A stretch of 64,000 nucleotides of DNA from Paraburkholderia domus (GTDB lineage: Bacteria > Pseudomonadota > Gammaproteobacteria > Burkholderiales > Burkholderiaceae): contig NZ_CAJNAT010000005.1 in assembly GCF_905220705.1 (NCBI RefSeq), positions 292,353 to 356,352 on the forward strand. The letters run 5' to 3'. Under the pieces are notes generated by a model. The model was not told the origin of the DNA. It saw only the letters and a program-made list of their open reading frames with translations, and ran no database searches. Positions within the stretch are counted from its first letter, which is position 1. The number at the start of each line of letters is the position of its first letter. This document shows positions 41,730 through 50,827 of the stretch, in pieces. A program made the translations under genes and the position numbers.

Positions 41730-44471
41730 ATGCCTGAAGAACGAAGCCTTGAAGGTAAGACCCTGCTATTGGTCGACGGTTCGAGTTATCTGTACCGGGC
41801 CTACCATGCGATGCCTGATCTGCGCGGACCCGAGGGTGGCCCGACGGGTGCGCTCTACGGAATGATCAACATGCTGCGGCGCATGCGCAAGGAAGTCACT
41901 GCAGAGTATAGCGCCTGCGTGTTCGACGCCAAGGGCAAAACGTTCCGCGATGACTGGTATGCCGACTATAAGGCGAATCGTCCGTCGATGCCGGACGATC
42001 TCGCGCGCCAGATCGAGCCAATTCATGTCGCCGTGCGCGCGCTTGGCTGGCCGCTCCTGATGATCGAAGGCGTCGAGGCTGACGACGTGATCGGCACGCT
42101 CAGCACCGCCGCGGAGAAGCGCGGCATGAATGTGATCGTGTCGACTGGGGACAAGGATCTGGCGCAGCTCGTGTCGGATCATGTCACCCTCATCAATACG
42201 ATGACTAACGAGAAGCTCGACCGCGAAGGCGTGATCGCCAAATTCGGCGTGCCGCCGGAGCGCATCATCGACTACCTGTCGTTGATCGGCGATACCGTCG
42301 ACAACGTGCCTGGCGTCGAGAAATGCGGGCCGAAAACGGCGATCAAATGGCTGACGCAGTACGAAACCCTCGATGGCATCGTCGCACATGCGGACGAGAT
42401 CAAAGGTGCGGTAGGAGACAATCTGCGACGTGCGCTCGATTTTCTGCCGATGGCGAAGAAACTCGTCACCGTCGAGCGCCAATGCGATCTGACCGGCCAT
42501 ATCGTGTCGATCGAAGAAAGCCTGGAAAGCCGGCCGGAATCGCGCGAGGAACTGCGCGACGTGTTCACGCGCAACGGTTTCAAGACCTGGCTGCGCGAAG
42601 TGGAAAGCGCGGAAGCGGTGGCGGGTCCCGAGACCGACGTGCCGCCGGCGCTCACCGTGGATCACGAACGTCACTACGACACCGTGCAGACCTGGGAACA
42701 ATTCGACGCCTGGCTCGAAAAAATCAACGCCGCCGAGCTGACTGCGTTCGATACCGAAACCACCTCGCTCGATCCGATGACCGCGCAAATCGTGGGCTTG
42801 TCGTTCTCGGTCGAGCCTGGCTATGCCGCGTATGTACCGGTCGCGCATCGCGGTCCGGACGCACCCGTGCAATTGCCGCGCGATGAAGTGCTGGCGAAGC
42901 TCAGGCCCTGGCTCGAAAGTGCCGGCCACAAGAAGGTCGGCCAGCACATGAAGTACGACGAACAGGTGCTGGCGAACTACGGCATCGAAATGCGCGGCAT
43001 CGAACACGACACGCTGCTGGAATCGTACGTGCTCGAATCGCATCGTACGCACGATATGGACAGCCTCGCGCTGCGTCATCTCGGCATCAAGACGATCAAG
43101 TACGAAGAGGTTGCGGGTAAGGGCGCGTCGCAAATCGGCTTCGACGAAGTCGCGCTGGAAACGGCCGCCGAATACGCGGCGGAAGACGCCGACATCACTT
43201 TGCGTCTGCATCAGGCTTTGTATCCGCAAGTGGCCGCGGAGAAGACACTCGACTACGTGTATCGCGACATCGAAGTGCCGACCTCGCGAGTGTTGCGCAA
43301 GATGGAGCGTACCGGCGTGCTGATCGACGCCGAGAAGCTGCGCGCGCAAAGTAGCGAAATCGCCACGCGTCTGATTCAACTGGAAAGCGAAGCGTACGTG
43401 CTGGCCGGCGGTGAATTCAATCTGGGTTCGCCGAAGCAGATTGGTCAGATTTTCTTTGAGAAGCTCGAATTGCCGGTGGTCAAGAAGACCCCGAGCGGCG
43501 CGCCGTCCACCGATGAAGAAGTGCTGCAAAAGCTCGCCGAAGACTATCCGCTGCCGAAGATCCTGCTCGAACACCGCGGCTTGTCGAAGCTGAAATCGAC
43601 CTATACGGACAAGCTGCCGCGCATGGTCAACGCCACCACCGGCCGTGTGCATACGAACTATGCACAGGCGGTTGCGGTCACGGGTCGGCTGGCGTCGAAC
43701 GATCCGAACCTGCAGAACATTCCCGTGCGTACCGGCGAAGGCCGCCGCATTCGCGAGGCGTTTATCGCCCCGCCGGGCCACAAGCTCGTCTCCGCCGACT
43801 ATTCGCAGATCGAATTGCGCATCATGGCGCACATTTCCGGCGACGAATCCCTGCTGCGTGCGTTCTCGCAAGGCGAAGACATTCACCGCGCCACTGCGGC
43901 GGAGATTTTCAGCGTGACACCGCTCGAAGTCTCGAACGATCAACGGCGTGTAGCGAAGGTCATCAACTTCGGTCTGATCTACGGCATGAGCGCGTTCGGT
44001 CTCGCCGCGAACCTCGGCATCACGCGCGATGCAGCCAAGCTGTATATCGACCGCTACTTCGCGCGGTATCCGGGCGTCGCGCGTTATATGGACGAAACGC
44101 GTCTGAGCGCGAAGGCCAAGGGCTACGTGGAAACGGCGTTCGGCCGCCGCCTGTGGCTGCCGGAGATCAACGGCGGCAACGGCCCGCGCCGTCAGGCAGC
44201 GGAGCGCGCGGCCATTAACGCGCCGATGCAAGGCACGGCCGCCGATCTGATCAAGCTGTCGATGATCGCGGTGCAGAAGTGGATCGAAGAGTCGAAGATC
44301 GGTACGCGCATGATCATGCAAGTGCACGACGAACTGATTCTCGAAGTGCCGGACGCGGAATTGTCCGATGTACGCAAGCGCTTACCGGAACTGATGTGCG
44401 GTGTCGCCGCGCTGAAAGTGCCGCTGGTCGCTGAAGTGGGCGCCGGCCTGAACTGGGAAGAAGCGCATTGA
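41730..44471 (+). CDS. polA: DNA polymerase I
   Basis: A 913-residue three-domain polymerase for Okazaki-fragment processing and repair. The 5'-3' exonuclease is at about 1-300 (KTLLLVDGSSYLYRAYHAMP, EADDVIGTL, DTVDNVPGVEKCGPKTA), the 3'-5' exonuclease at about 310-510 (TAFDTETTSLDP), and the polymerase after 520 with motif A DYSQIELRIMAHISGDESLL, motif B RRVAKVINFGLIYGMSAFG and motif C MQVHDELILEVP. The 3'-5' exonuclease residues DTE are kept, so proofreading should work. Head to head with the LOG gene. Confidence 0.98.
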   Translation: MPEERSLEGKTLLLVDGSSYLYRAYHAMPDLRGPEGGPTGALYGMINMLRRMRKEVTAEYSACVFDAKGKTFRDDWYADYKANRPSMPDDLARQIEPIHVAVRALGWPLLMIEGVEADDVIGTLSTAAEKRGMNVIVSTGDKDLAQLVSDHVTLINTMTNEKLDREGVIAKFGVPPERIIDYLSLIGDTVDNVPGVEKCGPKTAIKWLTQYETLDGIVAHADEIKGAVGDNLRRALDFLPMAKKLVTVERQCDLTGHIVSIEESLESRPESREELRDVFTRNGFKTWLREVESAEAVAGPETDVPPALTVDHERHYDTVQTWEQFDAWLEKINAAELTAFDTETTSLDPMTAQIVGLSFSVEPGYAAYVPVAHRGPDAPVQLPRDEVLAKLRPWLESAGHKKVGQHMKYDEQVLANYGIEMRGIEHDTLLESYVLESHRTHDMDSLALRHLGIKTIKYEEVAGKGASQIGFDEVALETAAEYAAEDADITLRLHQALYPQVAAEKTLDYVYRDIEVPTSRVLRKMERTGVLIDAEKLRAQSSEIATRLIQLESEAYVLAGGEFNLGSPKQIGQIFFEKLELPVVKKTPSGAPSTDEEVLQKLAEDYPLPKILLEHRGLSKLKSTYTDKLPRMVNATTGRVHTNYAQAVAVTGRLASNDPNLQNIPVRTGEGRRIREAFIAPPGHKLVSADYSQIELRIMAHISGDESLLRAFSQGEDIHRATAAEIFSVTPLEVSNDQRRVAKVINFGLIYGMSAFGLAANLGITRDAAKLYIDRYFARYPGVARYMDETRLSAKAKGYVETAFGRRLWLPEINGGNGPRRQAAERAAINAPMQGTAADLIKLSMIAVQKWIEESKIGTRMIMQVHDELILEVPDAELSDVRKRLPELMCGVAALKVPLVAEVGAGLNWEEAH

Positions 44472-44648
44472 CGTACATGTGACGAAGCGCTCAATAGGCG
44501 ATAACGTCGTGCGCATGTCACATATGCGTATTGATAGCTTGTGACAACCCGTGCCGCTCGCGGACAATCGCTACGATAGACGGCGCGCGTTCATGTTTGA
44601 CGACGCGCCGTCGCGACGCATGACCCATCGGCAAATACGGAGAGTTCA

Positions 44649-46001
44649 ATGCATCGGTTTATCGTCGTTGGCGGGGGCGCAGGGGGGCTGGAGTTGGCGA
44701 CACGCTTGGGCGACCGCTACGCGCCTCACAAGAACAAAAGCGGTGTGCGCGCGCAAGTGACGCTCGTCGACCGCAATCCAACCCATATCTGGAAGCCGCT
44801 GCTGCATGAAGTGGCAGCCGGCAGCATGGACCCGTTCACCCAGGAACTCGAATATGCGGCGCAAGCGCGCTGGCATGGCTTTGAGTTTCAGCAGGGTGAT
44901 CTGACCGGTCTGGACCGTGCGAACAAGCGTCTTACGCTCGGCACCGTGCTCGACGACGATGGCGCCGAATTGCTGCCCGCGCGCGAACTCGAATACGACA
45001 CGCTGATCATCGCGATCGGCAGCACCACGGCGTTCTTCGGCGTGAAGGGCGCACCTGAGTTTTCTCTCGCGCTCGATACGGTTAGCCAGGCGGAGCGTTT
45101 CCGCAAGCGCTTGATCGCGGCCTGTATGCGTGCGGAGCATCAGGTGCATGAACCTGTCGAATCGGGGCCCGACACGTCGTCGACCTCCACTGAGCCGCGC
45201 ATCCAGGTGGCGATTGTCGGCGGCGGCGCGACGGGCGTCGAACTCTCGGCTGAGTTGCGCAATACGGCCCAGGTGTTGTCCGCGTATGGCTTGCATAAGC
45301 TCGATCCGCGGCACGACGTCGGCATCGTGCTGATCGAGGCGGGGCCGCGCATTTTGCCGGCCTTGCAGGAGCGTGTATCGACGGCTACTGCCGAATTGCT
45401 CACCAAGCTCGGTGTGAAGCTGATGATCGGCGAGACCGTGGCCGAGGTCGCGCCCGGCATGATCCGCACGGCCAGCGGTAAAACCGTGCGCGCCGATCTG
45501 ACGGTGTGGGCGGCGGGCATCAAGGCGCCCGCCATTCTGAGCCAGCTCGACGGCCTGCCGGTCAACCGTTTGGGGCAACTCATCGTGCGTCGCACGTTGC
45601 AAACTGAAATCGACGACAACATCTTCGCACTCGGCGATTGCGCGGCTTGCCCATGGCCGGGCAATGAGCGCAACGTGCCGCCGCGTGCGCAAGCGGCTCA
45701 CCAGCAGGCAAGCTTCCTGATGAAGGCGCTGGCGGCCCGGCTCGAGAACAAGCCGCTGCCCGAATTTACCTACCGCGACTTTGGCTCGCTGGTGTCGCTC
45801 GGGCACTTCAGCGCGGTCGGCAATCTGATGGGCGGCGTGATCGGCGGGAATATGTTGATCGAGGGGCTGTTCGCGCGCTTCATGTACATGTCGCTGTACC
45901 GGCTGCATATCGCGGCGCTGCACGGCTATGCGCGGATGGTGCTCGACACCTTTGCGCACTGGTTGCGGCGCACCACGCTGCCGCGGGTCAAGCTGCACTG
46001 A
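44649..46001 (+). CDS. ndh: Type II NADH dehydrogenase (NDH-2)
   Basis: A 450-residue two-dinucleotide-binding-domain flavoprotein. FAD site: FIVVGGGAGGLELATRLGDR at the N-terminus; NADH site: VAIVGGGATGVELSAELRNT; ALGDCAACPWPGN completes the FAD site. NDH-2 passes electrons from NADH to quinone without pumping protons and sits on the inner membrane through its C-terminus (VIGGNMLIEGLFARFMYMSL). The start follows GGAGAG. It is followed by a stem-loop and the DLH-like gene. Ferredoxin- or sulfide-quinone reductase relatives are less likely. Confidence 0.9.
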   Translation: MHRFIVVGGGAGGLELATRLGDRYAPHKNKSGVRAQVTLVDRNPTHIWKPLLHEVAAGSMDPFTQELEYAAQARWHGFEFQQGDLTGLDRANKRLTLGTVLDDDGAELLPARELEYDTLIIAIGSTTAFFGVKGAPEFSLALDTVSQAERFRKRLIAACMRAEHQVHEPVESGPDTSSTSTEPRIQVAIVGGGATGVELSAELRNTAQVLSAYGLHKLDPRHDVGIVLIEAGPRILPALQERVSTATAELLTKLGVKLMIGETVAEVAPGMIRTASGKTVRADLTVWAAGIKAPAILSQLDGLPVNRLGQLIVRRTLQTEIDDNIFALGDCAACPWPGNERNVPPRAQAAHQQASFLMKALAARLENKPLPEFTYRDFGSLVSLGHFSAVGNLMGGVIGGNMLIEGLFARFMYMSLYRLHIAALHGYARMVLDTFAHWLRRTTLPRVKLH

Positions 46002-46022
46002 AGGCCGGCCGCGCTTGAGACG

Positions 46023-46076
46023 GTTGGTTGCTTGTGCAACAGGATGCGGGTGAAGCGTATCCTGTTGCATCCAACC
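46023..46076 (+). other. Stem-loop between ndh and the dienelactone hydrolase gene
   Basis: GCAACAGGAT (46036-46045) pairs perfectly with ATCCTGTTGC (46059-46068) around a 13-nt loop, and GGTTGG/CCAACC outside can extend it. It starts 22 nt after the ndh stop, with no U-run, and ends 20 nt before the next ATG. It may be a weak terminator or a leader structure. Confidence 0.6.
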
Positions 46077-46095
46077 TTCACCCGAGGAGCGCCGC

Positions 46096-46968
46096 ATGCT
46101 GAAACCTGATATCGACAGCCTGGTCCCGCACGTTCCCTTCAATCGGCGTACCTTCATCAAGGCTGCGCTCGGCACCGGTTTCGCTGCGGCCGTGCTGCCG
46201 GTGTCGGCGCAAACCATCCATACCGATAGCGACGGTCTTGAAGCCGGCGAGGTCGCTGTGCGTTCAGGCGACACGCTGGTGCCGGCTTATCGCGCGCAGC
46301 CGAAGGGCAAAACGCATTTGCCGGTGATCATCGTCGTTCACGAGGCCTTTGGCGTGCACGAACATATCGCCGACGTGTGCCGGCGCTTTGCGAAGCTGGG
46401 CTATCTGGCGATCGCCCCGAACCTGTTCGAGCGGGAGGGCGATCCTTCGGTGCTGCCGACCATCCAGCAGATCGACGATCAGATCCTGAGCAAGGTGCCG
46501 GACGAGCAGGCCGTGGCCGATCTCGATGCGACCGTCATGTGGGCTGGCGAACATGGCGGCGATCTGAACCGGCTCGGTGTGAACGGGTTTTGCTGGGGCG
46601 GGCGTATTTCGTGGCTGTATGCGGAACACAATCCACGGCTGAAGGCTGCCGTGGCCTGGTATGGGCGCGTAGTGGGCGCGAAGAACGCAATGACGCCGGC
46701 CAATCCGCTTGACCTGGTGGCGGATCTGCATGCGCCGGTGCTGGGTTTATATGGGCTCCAGGACAAGAGCATCCCGCAAGACACGCTCGAGCAGATGAAA
46801 CAGGCCATCGCACAAGGTCCCCAGGTGGGCCGCGGCTCGCAATTCGTCGTGTACGACGATGCGGGCCACGCGTTTTTCGCTGACTACCGGCCGAGCTACA
46901 AGAAGGCTGATGCCGAGGATGGCTGGCGACGTACGCTCGTGTGGTTCAAGCAGCATGGAGTCGTATAA
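46096..46968 (+). CDS. Tat-exported dienelactone hydrolase family protein
   Basis: A 290-residue alpha/beta-hydrolase. The N-terminus holds NRRTFIKAALGTGFAAAVLP followed by VSA, a strong Tat signal with cleavage near residue 36. Catalytic features of carboxymethylenebutenolidases are clear: VIIVVHEAFGVHEHIADVCR, nucleophile Cys in GFCWGGR, Asp in LYGLQDKSIP region and His in DDAGHAFFADYRPSYK. Exported DLH-like proteins are common in proteobacteria; the natural substrate is unknown. GAGGAG is the ribosome binding site. Confidence 0.9.
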   Translation: MLKPDIDSLVPHVPFNRRTFIKAALGTGFAAAVLPVSAQTIHTDSDGLEAGEVAVRSGDTLVPAYRAQPKGKTHLPVIIVVHEAFGVHEHIADVCRRFAKLGYLAIAPNLFEREGDPSVLPTIQQIDDQILSKVPDEQAVADLDATVMWAGEHGGDLNRLGVNGFCWGGRISWLYAEHNPRLKAAVAWYGRVVGAKNAMTPANPLDLVADLHAPVLGLYGLQDKSIPQDTLEQMKQAIAQGPQVGRGSQFVVYDDAGHAFFADYRPSYKKADAEDGWRRTLVWFKQHGVV

Positions 46969-47053
46969 AGGCACACGCTTGATGGGCTGGCACGTTCGAT
47001 ACTTTCGATGACTCGCCAAAACGGCGTGCCGATGCGCTCGGCTCAAAGGATGA

Positions 47054-47095
47054 AAAAAGGCTGTGGCTGCCAGAAAAAGCAGCCACAGCCTTTTT
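47054..47095. terminator. Bidirectional Rho-independent terminator
   Basis: A 17-bp perfect stem, AAAAAGGCTGTGGCTGC at 47054-47070 and its complement at 47079-47095, loop CAGAAAAA, with U-runs on both strands. It ends the DLH gene (+) and the sulfurtransferase gene (-). Confidence 0.93.
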
Positions 47096-47121
47096 GCTAT
47101 TCGTCCTGCTTGATGGGACGC

Positions 47122-47991
47122 TTAAGGATTCGGGCCCGTTGCAACCGGCCGCTTCGGGTCAGAACTCCATTCGCTCCACGATCCCGCATACAGCGCCGCG
47201 CCGTGCATGCCGGCGATCTCCATCGCGAGCGCGTTCACGCATGCCGTTACACCCGAGCCGCATTGCAGTACGACGTGCTCCGGTGGCGTGTCGCCCAGCA
47301 ACGCATGGAATTCCTCGCGCAGCGTGTGGGCCGGTTTATAGCGGCCGTCGGCGGTGAGGTTGTCCTTGAAGAACCGGTTGAGCGCGCCCGGAATATGGCC
47401 GCCGACGCGATCCAGCGTTTCGTTTTCGCCGCGATAGCGATCGTTCGCGCGCGCATCGACCACGACGCGTTCTTTCGTGCCGAGATTGCGCTCGACAGTC
47501 TGCGCATCGACGGTGACAGAAAGCGGCGCACCCGCTTTGAAGTCGCCTGTATTCTGCGCCGGCGCGTCTTGCGTCAGCGGACCGCCAGCGGCCTGCCAGG
47601 CTTGCAGTCCGCCATCAAGCAACGCGACGGCATCGTGGCCTAGCCAGCGCAGCAGCCACCAGGCACGGGCGGCGTACATGCCGCCTTGCGCGTCATAGGC
47701 GACCACTTGTTGACCCTGCTTCAGGCCGCGCGACTCGAGCGTTTCCACGAGGCGCGCGCGATCCGGCAGCGGATGGCGGCCATTGTGGCCGTTCTTCGGC
47801 CCCGACAGATCGCGATCGAGATTCAGATAATGTGCGCCCGGCAAATGCCCGGCCAGATAGGCTTTCTCGCCCGCCTCGGTGTCGGCCAGATCAAAACGGC
47901 AATCGATGACGAACACGCTGCCCGGCGCGGCGGTCAGCCTTTCCGCGAGATTGGTCGCGGAGATGAGTGTGGTGTAGTGAGTGTGCGGCAT
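47122..47991 (-). CDS. sseA: 3-mercaptopyruvate sulfurtransferase / rhodanese
   Basis: A 289-residue protein with two rhodanese domains (about 1-140 inactive, 160-285 catalytic). The active loop is CGSGVTACVNAL; CG[ST]GVTA is the mark of 3-mercaptopyruvate sulfurtransferases rather than of thiosulfate sulfurtransferases (CRKGVTA). Other family stretches: HLPGAHYLNLDRDLSGPKNG, RAWWLLRWLGHDAVALLDGG. It moves sulfur from mercaptopyruvate to thiols or cyanide in cysteine catabolism. Monocistronic. Confidence 0.93.
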   Translation of the reverse strand: MPHTHYTTLISATNLAERLTAAPGSVFVIDCRFDLADTEAGEKAYLAGHLPGAHYLNLDRDLSGPKNGHNGRHPLPDRARLVETLESRGLKQGQQVVAYDAQGGMYAARAWWLLRWLGHDAVALLDGGLQAWQAAGGPLTQDAPAQNTGDFKAGAPLSVTVDAQTVERNLGTKERVVVDARANDRYRGENETLDRVGGHIPGALNRFFKDNLTADGRYKPAHTLREEFHALLGDTPPEHVVLQCGSGVTACVNALAMEIAGMHGAALYAGSWSEWSSDPKRPVATGPNP

Positions 47992-48073
47992 GACGTCTCC
48001 TGTGTCGACCGGAGTGAGCGCTGTGGAACCAAAGTAAGCGAATGGCCGAACGATACTGATAGTCTAAACAAAA

Positions 48074-48097
48074 AAAGACGGGCCGAAGCCCGTCTTT
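48074..48097 (-). terminator. Terminator of the Rieske oxygenase gene
   Basis: AAAGACGGGC / GCCCGTCTTT with a UUCG tetraloop on the minus strand, followed there by a run of T. It lies 65 nt past the minus-strand stop. Confidence 0.9.
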
Positions 48098-48162
48098 CCA
48101 TGCTTTGATGCGGTTCGCGCAAGGACCTGCTCAAACGGCGGTCGAGGCGCACCGTGCGCGGA

Positions 48163-49269
48163 TCAGATCGCCCCGAGTTCGCGCCGCAAGAATTCGTGGA
48201 AGTGCTGCATGCCGTCTTCCATCGGGCTCTGGTACGGGCCGACCTGCGATTCACCGCGGCTCATCAGCGCGCGGCGCCCCGCGTCCATACGTTCGGCGAT
48301 CTCGTCGTCTTCGCGAGCCGTTTCCATATAGGCGGCACGCTCGGCTTCGACGAATTCGCGTTCGAACAGCGCGATTTCCTCAGGGTAATAGAACTCCACC
48401 ACATTGGTGGTTTTCTGCGGACCGCGCGGAATCAGCCACGACACGACCAGCACGTGCGGATACCACTCGATCATGATGCCCGGGTAGTACACCATCCAGA
48501 TCGCGCCGAATTCCGGCGGATTGCCGTCACGGAAGCGCAGAACTTCGTCGTGCCATTTGCGGTACGTCGGGCTGCCGGGCTGCTCCAGATCCTTGTGAAC
48601 GCCGACTGTCTGCACGCTGTACCATTCGCCGAATTCCCACGTCAGATCGTCGCAATTGACGAAGCTGCCGAGGCCCGGATGGAACGGCGCGACGTGGTAG
48701 TCCTCCAGATAGACCTCAATAAAGGTCTTCCAGTTGTAATTGCACTCGTGCACTTCGACGTGATCGAACATGAAGCCCGAAAAATCGAAGTGTTGCTTGG
48801 TGCCGAGGCGTGCCAGATCGCGCGCGACGTCACGCCCCTGCGCTTCGAACAGCAAGCCTTGCCAGTTCTGCAGCGGCGTGCCGCCGAGATTCAGGCAGGG
48901 GTTATCCGCAAAATGAGGTGCACCGAGGAGCTGGCCGTTCAGATCGTACGTCCAACGGTGCAGGGGGCAGACGATGTTCTCCGTCTGGCCGCGGCCGTTG
49001 AGCATGATGGCTTGCCGGTGGCGGCACACGTTCGACAGCAGTTCGACTTGCGACTGCTGGTTACGGACGAGCACACGCCCTTCGCTCTCGCTGGGCAAAG
49101 CAAAATAATTCCCCGCTTCGGGCACCATGAGATCGTGGCCGATGTAGCGAGGACCTTTCTTGAAAAGGGTTTCGATTTCGCGCGTTAGAAGCGCTTCGTC
49201 AAAGTAAGCCGTGACTGGCAGCTGGCTGTGGACAGACCGCAACTGCAATGCATTGCTCAGATTGGACAT
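48163..49269 (-). CDS. Rieske non-heme iron oxygenase, alpha subunit
   Basis: A 368-residue aromatic-ring-hydroxylating-type oxygenase. The Rieske 2Fe-2S ligands are C82 and H84 (CRHRQ) and C101 and H104 (CPLHRW). The mononuclear iron site follows as NWKTFIEVYLEDYHVAPFHP. The C-terminal part (WYPHVLVVSWLIPRGPQKTT) fits the SRPBCC-fold alpha-subunit domain. GGAG precedes the ATG at 49269; the GTG two codons earlier is less likely. No reductase or ferredoxin is nearby, so electrons must come from elsewhere. Substrate unknown: aromatic acids, choline-like compounds or a housekeeping substrate are all possible. Confidence 0.9.
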   Translation of the reverse strand: MSNLSNALQLRSVHSQLPVTAYFDEALLTREIETLFKKGPRYIGHDLMVPEAGNYFALPSESEGRVLVRNQQSQVELLSNVCRHRQAIMLNGRGQTENIVCPLHRWTYDLNGQLLGAPHFADNPCLNLGGTPLQNWQGLLFEAQGRDVARDLARLGTKQHFDFSGFMFDHVEVHECNYNWKTFIEVYLEDYHVAPFHPGLGSFVNCDDLTWEFGEWYSVQTVGVHKDLEQPGSPTYRKWHDEVLRFRDGNPPEFGAIWMVYYPGIMIEWYPHVLVVSWLIPRGPQKTTNVVEFYYPEEIALFEREFVEAERAAYMETAREDDEIAERMDAGRRALMSRGESQVGPYQSPMEDGMQHFHEFLRRELGAI

Positions 49270-49556
49270 TCCCACTCCCGTGAAGACGTGAAAGCAGTGA
49301 ACAACCCAACCATCGATAGATTCGATTTAGGGAGCCAGCGATTATACCTGTTTCCCCTTCCTTGGGGCGCTTAAGTGCCTGATTTGGGTCAAAAATGTCA
49401 AGTAAGTTCACGGTTTTCGCCACGGACCAATCGTTTTTTTTCTGCGAGACTGAGGGTCGGACGCGAAGGGCAAAGGCGGGGCGCGGGCTGGCGATGGGAT
49501 CGGAAATGTCGCTTTTGCCGTAGAATGTCCGACTTGTTTTAATTTTGCGACTATTC

Positions 49557-49865
49557 ATGGCGAAGACCGCGTCGAAAGATACTGCTGCCGCGCCTGCTGA
49601 AGGCGTCGATACCACGCCGCTGCCCGCGAACTACGAGGCGGCCCAGGCCGAGCTGGAAGGTCTGGTTGCGCGTATGGAAAGCGGCAATCTCAGCCTCGAG
49701 GAGTCGCTCACCGCGTACCGGCGCGGTGCGGCTCTCGTAGCGTTTTGCCAGCAGCAGCTCGAGAAGGTCGAGCAGCAAGTGCGCGTGCTCGATGGCGAGA
49801 CGCTCAAGCCGCTGCCTATGAATACCGCAGGCACAGCCGCTACTGAAAGCGGGGACGACCTATGA
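49557..49865 (+). CDS. xseB: Exodeoxyribonuclease VII small subunit
   Basis: A 102-residue XseB; with XseA it degrades single-stranded DNA in repair. Motif: [54 protein letters not shown], a helical hairpin. It overlaps ispA by 4 nt (ATGA). The usual order xseB-ispA-dxs is kept. Low-complexity N-terminus of about 25 residues. Confidence 0.95.
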   Translation: MAKTASKDTAAAPAEGVDTTPLPANYEAAQAELEGLVARMESGNLSLEESLTAYRRGAALVAFCQQQLEKVEQQVRVLDGETLKPLPMNTAGTAATESGDDL

Positions 49866-50743
49866 CATTCGAACAATGGACGCGCTCGGTACTCGAGCGC
49901 GTCGAATCGGCACTAGAACACTACCTGCCTACGGAAGCGACCGAGCCAGCCAAACTGCATGAAGCCATGCGCTATGCGGTGCTGGGCGGCGGCAAGCGGG
50001 TGCGCCCGCTGCTGTGCCATGCGGCCGGAGAGCTGACCGGCGCGCGCGCCGAGTGCCTGGATGCGGCGGCGGCGGCGCTGGAAATGATTCACGTGTACTC
50101 GCTCGTGCACGACGACATGCCCTGCATGGACGACGACGCGCTGCGTCGCGGCAAACCCACGGTACACGTCAAATATGACGAGGCCACGGCGTTGCTGGTC
50201 GGCGACGCGCTGCAGTCGCAGGCGTTCGTCGCGCTGACGTCCGATGTTCTGGCCCCGGCTCAGCAGGCTTCGCTGGTCCGCGAGTTGGCGTTGGCAAGCG
50301 GCTCGATCGGCATGTGCGGCGGTCAGGCGATCGATCTGGCGAGCGTCGGCCATACGCTGACGCGCACGCAACTGGAAACCATGCACCGCATGAAGACTGG
50401 CGCGTTGCTACGTGCGGCAGTGCGCATGGGCGCGCTGGCCGGCGAAACGCCTGATGCGGACGCGATGCGCTCGCTCGACGCGTATTCGGCCGCAGTCGGC
50501 CTCGCGTTTCAGGTCGTCGACGATATTCTCGACGTCACGACCGATTCCGCGACGCTTGGCAAGACGGCAGGCAAAGACGCGAAGGACGGCAAGCCGACCT
50601 ACGTGTCGATTATTGGGCTAGAGGCGTCGCGTGCGCTCGCAGCGCAACTGCGCAGCGACGCTCACGCTGCGATTGCGCCGTTCGGCGCCCGCGCGCAGCG
50701 TCTTGCAGAATTGGCCGACCTGGTGGTGAACCGGGTTAGCTGA
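49862..50743 (+). CDS. ispA: Farnesyl diphosphate synthase
   Basis: A 293-residue polyprenyl synthase that condenses IPP with DMAPP and GPP to FPP. The two Asp-rich motifs are [19 protein letters not shown] and [19 protein letters not shown]. Two residues between the first Asp pair and the next, plus the upstream [13 protein letters not shown], fit bacterial FPP synthases. It sits between xseB and dxs, as in many proteobacteria. Confidence 0.95.
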   Translation: MTFEQWTRSVLERVESALEHYLPTEATEPAKLHEAMRYAVLGGGKRVRPLLCHAAGELTGARAECLDAAAAALEMIHVYSLVHDDMPCMDDDALRRGKPTVHVKYDEATALLVGDALQSQAFVALTSDVLAPAQQASLVRELALASGSIGMCGGQAIDLASVGHTLTRTQLETMHRMKTGALLRAAVRMGALAGETPDADAMRSLDAYSAAVGLAFQVVDDILDVTTDSATLGKTAGKDAKDGKPTYVSIIGLEASRALAAQLRSDAHAAIAPFGARAQRLAELADLVVNRVS

Positions 50744-50827
50744 ACGCGAAAGCTCGCCGCCGCGCACCTTTGCTACGGGTGCGTGTATGAAGTGCGGGCG
50801 CGTAAGTTTTCCTACAATGGAACGACG

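Noticed and set aside
41766..44327. 853-codon open frame antisense to polA
   Set aside because: polA is certain on the plus strand; the antisense frame has shadow-type composition (many His, Arg, Gln) and no domain.
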